A stretch of DNA of 64,000 nt, taken from an uncultured Bacteroides sp. (GTDB lineage: Bacteria > Bacteroidota > Bacteroidia > Bacteroidales > Bacteroidaceae). Positions 16,419 to 24,700 of this stretch are shown one piece after another. Below the pieces are notes generated by a model. That model was not told the DNA's origin. It saw nothing but the letters and a program-made list of their open reading frames with translations, and searched no databases. The position numbers were made by a program, and so were the translations under genes. Every line of letters begins with the position of its first letter. Within the stretch, counting starts at the first letter, position 1. The DNA lies in the NCBI RefSeq assembly GCF_905207245.1, contig NZ_CAJLKP010000009.1, forward strand, positions 48,494 through 112,493, written 5' to 3'.

Positions 16419-19211
16419 TTAAAATGTTAATTCAACACCAAATACGAATTGTCTTGTATTAGGATATCCAAACTTAATCAAGTTGATATCAGGTTCAGGG
16501 TCATAACCGGTAAAGTTAGTAAGTGTCCATAAGTTACGGCCGGGGAAGAAGATGTTGAAGCGCTCGATTATATTACTACGTTTCAATAACGATTTCGGCA
16601 ATTCATACTGAACGGTTACGTTCTTCAAACGGAGAAACGAAGCATTCTCCACCAAGTGGTCGTCCATTTGAATAGCTTCTGTAGAAGCAGGAATGTCTGT
16701 GATTTGTCCCGGTGTGGTCCAGATGTTCAACATATTTGTAGTCTGGTTCTTAGCGAGGCCCTGCTCTGCATTTTCTATGAAGTATTTGTCATTACTCATC
16801 AAGTACTTCTTACCTGCCCAAGTAAAGTCAGCGCCCACAGAAACACCTTTCCAAGTGAATTCTGTACCAAAGCCTCCACTCAACGGAGCATATCTATCCT
16901 TACCAATCAAAACGGCATCTCTCTCCTGGTTAAATACTTTAGTCAGATTGCCATCTTTATCATACCATATTTGTTTTCCATCGCGTGGATCAACACCGGC
17001 TCTGCGCACAAAATATAATTCACCAACAGAATGACCTACCTTATATTGCAAGCCATAGTCGGGCAAACTATATTCATCACGTCCGTTGAACAGCTCTGTA
17101 ATTTCATTCTTATTATAGTTGAAGTTAGCTCTGAATCCCCAATAGAAATTACTGTTTTGAATAATATCTACCTTGAAATCCACGTCAACTCCTTTGTTAA
17201 CCATAGCACCAATATTTCCGGCACCAGAACTAAAACCAGTAGTATAAGAATAAGGTATATCCATTAATAAATCAGTTGTCTTCTTCTGATAGAAATCCAC
17301 ATTGGCAGTTAAACGATCGAATATGCGGAAAGACAAACCAACATTGACACCTGCCACTTTCTCCCAAGTTAGGTCCGTGTTACTGGCTTGTGAAATCCCC
17401 AAAGAACCTTCGCTGTTGTAAGGACTTCCAGAACCAATTAAACCAAAGTAAGCATAATTACCAATACCGGAGTTACCAGTGGTACCATAACTTGCCTTTA
17501 CTGAAAGTTCATTCACCCAATCAATGTTGTCCATGAAGTTTTCCTTCTTCATATCCCACATAGCACCAACTGACCAGAAATTAGCCCAACGGCTGTCCTT
17601 GGGGAACTTAGAACTTCCATCACGTCTGTAGGTTACGTCCAGATAGTATTTAGAAGCATAGTTGTAACTACCAGTGAAGAACATAGAGTTGAAAACTGTT
17701 TCCACTTGCGTATGCGTCAAGTCATCTTTAGGTGAAACCGGAGATGGAGCTTGTGTCAGTTTCATCTGGCGAGCATCCGTATGACCTTCAGTAAACACTC
17801 CAAAACTTCTGGATTTAGAGATGATAGATTCTTGTCCGGCCAAAACGCTTACATTGTGGTCATCAATATTGAATTTATATTCAGCTGTATTCGTATATGT
17901 AAATGCATAATATCTGCTAAAGCTTTCCTGACGATAACCATCGCGTGCTGCAACACTAGTTCCCATCGGCGTCTTGAACGCTTCATACGGAAGCCCGATA
18001 TTGGACAAAGTAGAGTCATATGCATCGATGGATTGTTGTGCTCTAATGGTCAATCCTTTAATCGGAGTAAGCTCTTGATAAAGATTGATGTTGGCAGTGA
18101 CAATTCTTCTTTGTACATCACGGTTGTCATTAACAAAGTCGGGGGTAGTCAATCCGCTGTAAAGCAAATGAGAAGCTCTGTCACCCCATTGGATGTTTCC
18201 GTTATCGTCAAACGTATAAAAACGGGGAGAATCATAAGGCAATGCAAATCTGGCGAAAACAGACGGGCTACTTGTATAAATGCTTGTAGATTCTGTTTCA
18301 TTATTAGTTTCATACTGGCTATAGCCCAAGTTTGATTGCAAACCTACTTTTAACCATTCTTTCACGCGTGTATCGAAGTTAAAGCGAAGTGCTTCACGAC
18401 GAAGACCAGACTGTGCAATAATACCTTCTTGTTCGTGGTGATTCAAAGACAGATAGTAAGACATATTGTTGCCACCACCATTTATAGCAGCATCTAATGT
18501 ATAAGTTGGTGCATGGCTATCAAAAACTTCATCACGCCAATTGGTGCTGATGCCATATTTTTCCACTCTATCTTTAATAGTTTGTGGAACAGGGTTGCCT
18601 ATCAATTCACGGAATTGGATATACTGTGAAGAGTTCATCATATCCACGTTGTCCTGAACCATACTGGAAAAACCATATTGAGCACGCAAAGTTACACTGG
18701 CTTTTTGATCGAACTTACCCTTCTTACTGGTAATTACAATAACACCATTCGCAGCACGTGAACCATAAATAGCTGTAGAAGACGCATCTTTCAATACAGT
18801 GATATTCTCAATATCACCAGGGTTCAACGAGTTAAAAACAGATGAGGTAATTGGAGCGCCGTCCAAAATGAACAATGGAGTATTACCTGCATTTATTGAG
18901 TTCACGCCACGCAGACGAATCGTTGCAGATTTAGAAGGATCACCGGAGCTGGATAATACAGATAGACCGGAAACCTGGCCGGCCAAAGCATCGGTGAAGT
19001 TCACCGTAGGATTCTTCTCCAGTTTCTTTCCACCAACTGCAGCAACTGAACCTACTACAGAACCTAACTTCTTTCCAGTTCCGTATCCTACAATAATAAC
19101 CTCATCAAGTAGTTCTGTATCAGGCTTCAATGTGACTTTTACATGAGAAGCAATTGTCACTTCTTGTGTCTGCATACCAATGTACGAAATCAGCAAAGTC
19201 TTCGCAGAACT
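16419..19211 (-). CDS. Silent SusC/RagA TonB-linked channel body, cassette S1 (no start)
   Basis: About 930 residues of a SusC-family outer-membrane channel starting at the shared core (SSAKTLLISYIGMQTQEV). It has the TonB-box/plug entry LLDEVIIVGYGTGKK, the plug motif TIRLRGVNSINAGNTPLFILDGAPI and LKDASSTAIYGSRAANGVIVITSKKG, then the barrel to the family-type end FVFGVELTF. It lacks a signal peptide, most of the N-terminal carboxypeptidase-like domain, a promoter and a start codon. An open frame runs 25 codons further upstream but is unrelated to other SusC proteins and is rejected. The first 54 bases from the core are identical to the expressed gene (50176-50229), the longest match of any silent copy. 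Confidence 0.9.
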   Translation of the reverse strand, partial: SSAKTLLISYIGMQTQEVTIASHVKVTLKPDTELLDEVIIVGYGTGKKLGSVVGSVAAVGGKKLEKNPTVNFTDALAGQVSGLSVLSSSGDPSKSATIRLRGVNSINAGNTPLFILDGAPITSSVFNSLNPGDIENITVLKDASSTAIYGSRAANGVIVITSKKGKFDQKASVTLRAQYGFSSMVQDNVDMMNSSQYIQFRELIGNPVPQTIKDRVEKYGISTNWRDEVFDSHAPTYTLDAAINGGGNNMSYYLSLNHHEQEGIIAQSGLRREALRFNFDTRVKEWLKVGLQSNLGYSQYETNNETESTSIYTSSPSVFARFALPYDSPRFYTFDDNGNIQWGDRASHLLYSGLTTPDFVNDNRDVQRRIVTANINLYQELTPIKGLTIRAQQSIDAYDSTLSNIGLPYEAFKTPMGTSVAARDGYRQESFSRYYAFTYTNTAEYKFNIDDHNVSVLAGQESIISKSRSFGVFTEGHTDARQMKLTQAPSPVSPKDDLTHTQVETVFNSMFFTGSYNYASKYYLDVTYRRDGSSKFPKDSRWANFWSVGAMWDMKKENFMDNIDWVNELSVKASYGTTGNSGIGNYAYFGLIGSGSPYNSEGSLGISQASNTDLTWEKVAGVNVGLSFRIFDRLTANVDFYQKKTTDLLMDIPYSYTTGFSSGAGNIGAMVNKGVDVDFKVDIIQNSNFYWGFRANFNYNKNEITELFNGRDEYSLPDYGLQYKVGHSVGELYFVRRAGVDPRDGKQIWYDKDGNLTKVFNQERDAVLIGKDRYAPLSGGFGTEFTWKGVSVGADFTWAGKKYLMSNDKYFIENAEQGLAKNQTTNMLNIWTTPGQITDIPASTEAIQMDDHLVENASFLRLKNVTVQYELPKSLLKRSNIIERFNIFFPGRNLWTLTNFTGYDPEPDINLIKFGYPNTRQFVFGVELTF
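19201..19211 (-). repeat. Recombination core, silent site S1
   Basis: AGTTCTGCGAA on the minus strand. To its left the sequence matches the other susC bodies; to its right (upstream of susC) it does not match the leader of the expressed gene. This marks the exchange point. Confidence 0.8.
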
Positions 19212-19686
19212 ACAATATGCATAAATCGTTAATAAACAGATTGTTAGTAATTTAAGAGAACTTGTATAAGCAGACGACACGTCCAATAAAAGTCAATATA
19301 AACGGGGTGATCTTATTTAAGATATACCAATATGATACCAATTACATTATTAAACATCTGACAATATGGCGTTTACAAGCACTATGGTAGTACGTTTACC
19401 ATATTAAAAATATACTTTTCTTTTTTTAAAGCACTACCTTTTTAAAAAATACTCTGTTGAATGATTATCACAATAATAATACCGAAATGGTATTGTGTTA
19501 AATTTATCTGTGAAATAATTTAACCACATAGTTTCATTGAATGGGAAGTAAACTTTAATAGCTAATATTATTGAGAAATATCTTGTTTATGAAAAAGTTG
19601 CGACTTGGGCTTTTAACTCTAATTCCCTACCGGTATTTTGCATATCATTAATTGTCATAAAGAAGTATCCCACTATAGGAAATAAC
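19212..19686. other. Non-coding flank of silent site S1
   Basis: AT-rich, with no gene or SusC leader. It shares only weak landmarks with the flanks of S2-S5: a GATACC near 124 bases from the core, and no TACTATGCG-like word near 216. It is the most divergent of the five flanks. Confidence 0.5.
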
Positions 19687-19720
19687 GAGAGGATGAATTC
19701 TATTTGTAATTCACCCTCTC
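19687..19720. terminator. Bidirectional hairpin
   Basis: GAGAGGATGAATT/AATTCACCCTCTC, 13-bp arms with one mismatch around an 8-base loop. It lies in the S1-S2 gap and has no long T run, so a terminator role is tentative. Confidence 0.4.
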
Positions 19721-19805
19721 AGTTTATGACTGCCGTATCGAAAGATACGAACAGGAATTAGTTGTTCAGGTACAAGGTGCCTTTGATGGGATAATTATCC
19801 CCTTC

Positions 19806-19930
19806 GTGGAAATTCCGTTTACCCCAAATGGAAACTTTGTTACCCTTACACGGTAACTCCATTTACATGCCGTGGTAAAGGTCGTTACATACCGAGGTAA
19901 AGGCCGTTACATGCCGAGGTTATGATTTCC
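19806..19930. repeat. 22-bp-period repeat cluster B (GGTAAAGG type)
   Basis: Five full units of exactly 22 bp start at 19806, 19828, 19850, 19872 and 19894, and a partial sixth starts at 19916. The best-conserved units share GGTAAAGGNCGTTACAT. The first units are diverged but keep GG near the start and TTAC or TTTAC near position 14. There are no spacers of constant length or cas genes, so this is not a CRISPR array. It lies between the M64 peptidase 3' end and the S1 flank. Confidence 0.75.
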
Positions 19931-19978
19931 TGAAAGGGATATTCAGAAAATAAAAGAAATATTCCTCGTTTCAGAAAA

Positions 19979-20006
19979 AGAAGGTAAGCCATTAAGCGTA
20001 CCTTCT
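19979..20006 (-). terminator. Terminator of cassette S2
   Basis: Minus-strand stem AGAAGGTA/TACCTTCT with a 12-base loop, followed by TTTTTCT. A second weaker inverted repeat (AAATACGG/CCGTATTT, 20020-20051) lies between it and the M64 peptidase stop. Confidence 0.65.
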
Positions 20007-20139
20007 GAATAGGTCAATTAAATACGGAACTCTCAAAAGAATCCCGTATTTCTCATTTACATAAAACTTTGGGGACACTCATATAATAAAGTATTTGTCA
20101 CGCATTAGCTCTATCTACTCCTTCTTGTTTAAAAATATC

Positions 20140-21864
20140 TTATCTATTTACCAAAGTACGTTTTACGAACTGAGGCGGGGCAAAGTGTCTGCCTTTCCCG
20201 ATTTGTTCCACACTTCTAGTGGTGACTTTAGTCGGTTGCGGCAAATGCGTACGGTCAAATTTCACAAACTCTTCATAATTATATTGCCACGGAGTGCCAT
20301 AAGCTGTCCTCATAATGCGTTTGTAGATAGCTTCGCGTGAGGGGGCATTAAAGCCATGTATATTGCTTCGCATCATACTTTCATTGGTAGGACGCCAAGC
20401 ACCGCTCCAATAAGTACAAGCTCCTTCATAGGTACTTAGAGTCTCTCCAAAAGCATCGGTACCTGCATAACGCTCATCTTCCAAAAAGTGTTTCCATATC
20501 ACTTGGCTCTTATCTCCGATGAAATCGACATTCATAGCCCAACCAAATGTTTGCAATATCTGATTGCTTTCTATCTCCTTTGCAGGAATCTGTCCCATTG
20601 ACTGATAGGAATATTCATCCAATAATTTAGCAAATCCGTGTCCTATGCACTCATGACACAGCACTTGGCGGAAAGCCTCGCTTTCCATACCACCTATAAT
20701 GGGACAATAGCCGATAGCATATTCCACCACACCATCATCTTCCGTACCATAGCCAAAGTAGGTAGTACCGGCATATGCTTCCGTATTTAATATGACTATA
20801 GACATTGTCTCGTAAAACATTTCCGCATTGGTTCTGATTTCATCCACTGCTTGTGTATAGTACTGTACCATTTTTTCATCTCCTTTGATAAGCGTACTTT
20901 TTCCACCTTCCAGCCAGCAACTGAATTTTGTAGAATAACCTTCACCGAAAGCATCGTTCAGCGACACGGCAGTCACCATCCATACATCGAAATACTCACG
21001 CAAAGACTTTACCGGTTCTTCAGAGAAGAAATGTTCCATACCTTTCTCCATTGCTTTCCGGTAAAAACCGCTTCGAATATCGGCATCCAAGAATCCGTCT
21101 CCCATAAATACCACCGGGATTCCGTTTCCTTTAGAGTGTGTCTGTAACTTTATCACTTTGCCATCATCTGTTTCAAGGTCAGTGGAAGTGCCTACTCCTG
21201 CTCCTTTCTGTATAATAGAGATTTTACCGGATTCTATCAGTTGTTTGCCGGCAGTATCTTCTATCACTATTTGAAATGTGGCTGTACGCTCTGCACGGGA
21301 AGAATTCGGCAATACTCTGACATTTAGAATTTTATCCACCAAGGCTTTTGTGCTCACATTATCATTGAATATTAACCAGTCTTGTACATCTTGTGAATAT
21401 CGTATTTTGGAAATACCTTCTTGCAAATTTGTAGTGAACTCTATTTGTATGCTCATTCCTTCTGCAGGTACATTATAAGTAGCCTGCTTCACTTCGAGTA
21501 CATCCTTTTTTTGTTGACTGATTTTCAAGTCCTTGATTGGAACACCGTCAGCAGATAAAGTAACGGTTGCTTCGCGTATTTCGCCTGTACGGTTTTCTTC
21601 TTTGGCAAAAATAGCAAGAGAAGAATTACCGGTATTTCCTTGTGCTGGAGAAATTGTAATCCAAACGGCGTCAGTATTTGCTTGCCAAGAATGGGTACTG
21701 GAAAAGTTGAGTGTAAGTCTGGAATCTTTCTCGGCTCCTAAGATAAGATTCTCTATATCAGAATTGAACTGGATGGACGGTATCTCTTCAGCATCCTTAG
21801 AACAAGCTGTTAGCACGAAGACACACAGTAACAGAAAGGACAGTTTTGTTTTCATATTCCTCAT
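20140..21864 (-). CDS. M64-family metallopeptidase lipoprotein of cassette S2
   Basis: A 574-residue lipoprotein (lipobox CVFVLTACSKDAEE) with two N-terminal beta-sandwich domains of BACON type: residues 30-120, including STHSWQANTDAVWITISPAQGNTG, and 122-225. A zinc peptidase domain follows, with the family M64 signature HECIGHGFAKLLDEY at 404-418: H404 and H408 as zinc ligands, E405 catalytic. M64 contains the Clostridium ramosum IgA peptidase, so this enzyme probably cleaves host or dietary glycoprotein at the surface. BACON domains may hold it near its substrate. A start three codons later (MKTKLSF) is possible. It follows the S2 lipoprotein by 129 bases and ends the cassette. Confidence 0.88.
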   Translation of the reverse strand: MRNMKTKLSFLLLCVFVLTACSKDAEEIPSIQFNSDIENLILGAEKDSRLTLNFSSTHSWQANTDAVWITISPAQGNTGNSSLAIFAKEENRTGEIREATVTLSADGVPIKDLKISQQKKDVLEVKQATYNVPAEGMSIQIEFTTNLQEGISKIRYSQDVQDWLIFNDNVSTKALVDKILNVRVLPNSSRAERTATFQIVIEDTAGKQLIESGKISIIQKGAGVGTSTDLETDDGKVIKLQTHSKGNGIPVVFMGDGFLDADIRSGFYRKAMEKGMEHFFSEEPVKSLREYFDVWMVTAVSLNDAFGEGYSTKFSCWLEGGKSTLIKGDEKMVQYYTQAVDEIRTNAEMFYETMSIVILNTEAYAGTTYFGYGTEDDGVVEYAIGYCPIIGGMESEAFRQVLCHECIGHGFAKLLDEYSYQSMGQIPAKEIESNQILQTFGWAMNVDFIGDKSQVIWKHFLEDERYAGTDAFGETLSTYEGACTYWSGAWRPTNESMMRSNIHGFNAPSREAIYKRIMRTAYGTPWQYNYEEFVKFDRTHLPQPTKVTTRSVEQIGKGRHFAPPQFVKRTLVNR

Positions 21865-21993
21865 GTATTATAATTTAAATATTAATCTGGAAGCAAATAT
21901 AAGCAGAAAGAGCCGCACCAAACATAATATTCCACGATTATGTTGATACAACTCTTTCAATATTATAATGTCAATCAACTGACATGTTGTCTG

Positions 21994-22992
21994 TTATTTT
22001 TCAGCAGAATCCTCCTGATATTTTTTCCAGCTTTCCAAAGAGAAGAACAAAGTGGTTGGATTTGCGGCAATGCCTGCTCGTCCTTCTGCCCACAAACTTT
22101 CTACAGATGCAAATAGAGAGTTGGGACCGAATATGATAGAAACAAGGTTTCCTTCTTTATCATAAGCAACTTCACCCAACGGATATTTATCTTTGCCGCC
22201 TTGGAACACGCCAAATGCTGAACCGCCAATTAATTGTCCGTCCCCACTATTTAAGAATGCGCCAAATTTAAGTGCAGGTATGATAGCTTCTTCACCATCA
22301 ATATCAATCTGCATCTTGACATTCGAGTTTACAATGTTGTCCACATCCAAATAAGGATACCCTTCATAGATGCCGTTTACATCAGGATTATAAGTCTCCG
22401 GCGCACTATATGGATTCTTGAGGCGTACACGCAGGCTACCGTCAGTGAATGAGGCATATTCTGCGTTTACATACCATGAAATCGGATAGTCAACACCATA
22501 AACAGTAGAAATCATACCGTCTGTGTAGATAGCTGTTTCCAACGGATTCCATTTGATACGGATTACGTTGCCTGAAGCATAAGTAGTCTTGTCCGAATAT
22601 GGATTGTAATCGCCTTCTGCAAACTTCAGACTATAGTTGTAGGATATTCCAACTTCTGCATTCGGAAACTTCAAAGTCAATGGAGCTTCTGTTTCTCCAT
22701 CTGCAAAAGATACTGTAGTGGGTACTTCAAAGATATTTTCTGTATTGTTCAATACTTCCACTCCCACAGTTGCAGCACCTTCTGATTTCTCACGGGTTAC
22801 AACCAGTGTTATCTCCATTGCTGCTTCTGGCTCCAGTTCATAGTCATATTCATTTATGGTAGAGAATGCAGCCCCCTGACAGCCTTCCGGGACTATGGGA
22901 GAAGGCTCTCTCTCAATATCATCAGAACAAGCTGAAAAGGTCAATAGTCCTCCCGCCAGTACTAAAAGAAAAAAATTATTTATTGTTTTCAT
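21994..22992 (-). CDS. Surface lipoprotein of cassette S2 (SusE/F position)
   Basis: A 332-residue lipoprotein with lipobox GLLTFSACSDDIERE; the acidic residues after the cysteine suggest surface display. Residues 45-150 form a Calx-beta-like stretch (AAMEITLVVTREKSEGAATVGVEVLNN; TTVSFADGETEAPLTLKFPNAEVG). The rest is beta-rich, with no catalytic motif. I do not recognise a named family. It follows susD by 20 bases and is followed by the M64 peptidase, so it likely binds substrate or product for the S2 importer. Confidence 0.72.
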   Translation of the reverse strand: MKTINNFFLLVLAGGLLTFSACSDDIEREPSPIVPEGCQGAAFSTINEYDYELEPEAAMEITLVVTREKSEGAATVGVEVLNNTENIFEVPTTVSFADGETEAPLTLKFPNAEVGISYNYSLKFAEGDYNPYSDKTTYASGNVIRIKWNPLETAIYTDGMISTVYGVDYPISWYVNAEYASFTDGSLRVRLKNPYSAPETYNPDVNGIYEGYPYLDVDNIVNSNVKMQIDIDGEEAIIPALKFGAFLNSGDGQLIGGSAFGVFQGGKDKYPLGEVAYDKEGNLVSIIFGPNSLFASVESLWAEGRAGIAANPTTLFFSLESWKKYQEDSAEK

Positions 22993-23012
22993 ATATCCAT
23001 TTTATTAAATAG

Positions 23013-24671
23013 TTAATTTATTACACCGTCAGTAAGTCCAATTCCTTCACCTGGTTTAGGCATTGTACCATCGGAATTGTTCGCTGTTGGAGGAATACCG
23101 GTATTGGCATTTGTCTCGTCTTGCGGAATACGCATCAGCAACCAGCCGTTGTCGGCAGCAACGTTGAAAGCATAAGCATCGGGGAAGTTGGTTGCTACGC
23201 CATTTTTCACACGTACCACATTTCTGCCCAGACGCATAACGTCTGCCATGGAGAAACCTTCACCCCACAATTCGATACGACGTTGAAGCCATACTGCATT
23301 TTGGACACCTGCAGCATCACTGGCTTTGCAAGAATATTGCTCGTCACGATAGGTCTTGACAAAGCTTTCCAGTATCTGTTTGCCATCACTCGGATTTCCT
23401 CCCATGGCAGTAGCTTCTGCCTGAATCAGAATCATTTCTTCTACACGCATTAATGGCCAGTCGTTAGCAGCAGCATTAGTACCCAATCCACCATACATAC
23501 CAAACTTAACATTGGTATAAGGCAGGAAAGCAGCTTTACCTTGGTTTGCAACTGTCAGAGTTGCAATATCATCACCGCTTGCAAGACCGCGCCAGCTTTG
23601 TCCCTTCAGGTTGTCAGAATGCAAGTTCTCATCAACCCACCAGCCCTTACGTACATCAGTGTCAGAAATCAGATTGAACAATAATACATTGATACTTTTA
23701 TACATACCTACACCGGCAGAGTAAGAGCCTTCGCAGAATGAGCCGATAACTCCCGGCCAGGAAATAAGACTGTTATCTGCATTATAGTCTGCTTCAGTAA
23801 TTTCCAAAGCCCACATCCAGCCACTTTCATCGGAAGAAACAAACATTGGTTTTGTCAGTTCTGCTCTCTGATAGGGAGTATATCCTGCCATGGCTTTGAC
23901 TGCATCATCGGCAGCAGCCTGCCAGTTTTCCATGTAAAGGTTGGCGCGGGCACGCAGACCGTAGGCAATCTTCTGGTCTATTTCACTCTTATCCTTACGT
24001 GTATAGCCTTCCAGATCATTGATAGCGTCCGTCAAGTCTCTAATAATCAAATCATAAACAGCCTGCACTGTAGCGCGCGGGTTGTTGGGATCAGCAGCCA
24101 TTTCTTCCGTAACCAAAGGAATGCAAGGTTTCTCCTCATTACCTTTATATTTAAACTGAAAGTACGGAGCCACGTTCAGATAGTCAAAAGCACGTATTGC
24201 CTTGGCTTGACCACGATAAGAAAGTAGCGTGGGGTCTGTCGTGTCATCGGGAATAGAGTTCAAAATATCATTTGCCATTTTGATTTGATTATAGAACAAA
24301 GCCCAACGCATATAGGGGTTGGCATACGTGTCGCTACGGTCAGAGTATTCACTGCAAGTGCTGAACCAGTTGTAACCGTTATTGGGTGCTACCATATCAG
24401 GACCATTTAAATCATTGGAGAGGCACACGGCAGGATAACCGAAGTCATCGCCACGTCCTGATTTACTGCCGAATACGGTAAACTGCTGAAGGTTATTGGA
24501 ATACATACCTACGATATCTGCCGCTAAGCGTTCAGGCAACATGCCTACCACATCCTGCTTTTGTTCCTCGGTAAAGCTACCGCTTTGGGGAAAAGTGTCC
24601 AAGTCAGTGCATGAAGCCAGCACCATGCTTCCCATGGCTAGTGCTGATAATATTTTATTATATAGTTTCAT
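23013..24671 (-). CDS. SusD/RagB-family lipoprotein of cassette S2
   Basis: A 552-residue SusD homologue with lipobox GSMVLASCTDLDTFPQSG. It is a recognisable paralogue of the expressed SusD (53222-54865): both open with a TEEQKQDVVGMLPER or TQDQKDEVISMIPER segment, contain AFDYL and PRATVQ motifs, and end the SusD domain with QRRIELWGEGFS. It lacks the usual C-terminal NPGY ending. It lies 29 bases after the S2 susC stop. The expected role is the substrate-binding lid of the S2 channel. Confidence 0.92.
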   Translation of the reverse strand: MKLYNKILSALAMGSMVLASCTDLDTFPQSGSFTEEQKQDVVGMLPERLAADIVGMYSNNLQQFTVFGSKSGRGDDFGYPAVCLSNDLNGPDMVAPNNGYNWFSTCSEYSDRSDTYANPYMRWALFYNQIKMANDILNSIPDDTTDPTLLSYRGQAKAIRAFDYLNVAPYFQFKYKGNEEKPCIPLVTEEMAADPNNPRATVQAVYDLIIRDLTDAINDLEGYTRKDKSEIDQKIAYGLRARANLYMENWQAAADDAVKAMAGYTPYQRAELTKPMFVSSDESGWMWALEITEADYNADNSLISWPGVIGSFCEGSYSAGVGMYKSINVLLFNLISDTDVRKGWWVDENLHSDNLKGQSWRGLASGDDIATLTVANQGKAAFLPYTNVKFGMYGGLGTNAAANDWPLMRVEEMILIQAEATAMGGNPSDGKQILESFVKTYRDEQYSCKASDAAGVQNAVWLQRRIELWGEGFSMADVMRLGRNVVRVKNGVATNFPDAYAFNVAADNGWLLMRIPQDETNANTGIPPTANNSDGTMPKPGEGIGLTDGVIN

Positions 24672-24700
24672 ATCTTTCTTTTTATATAGGAATCAAATTA

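Noticed and set aside
19212..19286. 25-codon N-terminal extension of the S1 susC frame
   Set aside because: It is in frame only by chance: sequence upstream of the core has no similarity to SusC leaders, and other silent copies have stops or no start there.
19806..19930. CRISPR array
   Set aside because: Units are 22 bp with no spacer, the repeat is degenerate, and no cas genes are present. The same holds for clusters A, C and D.
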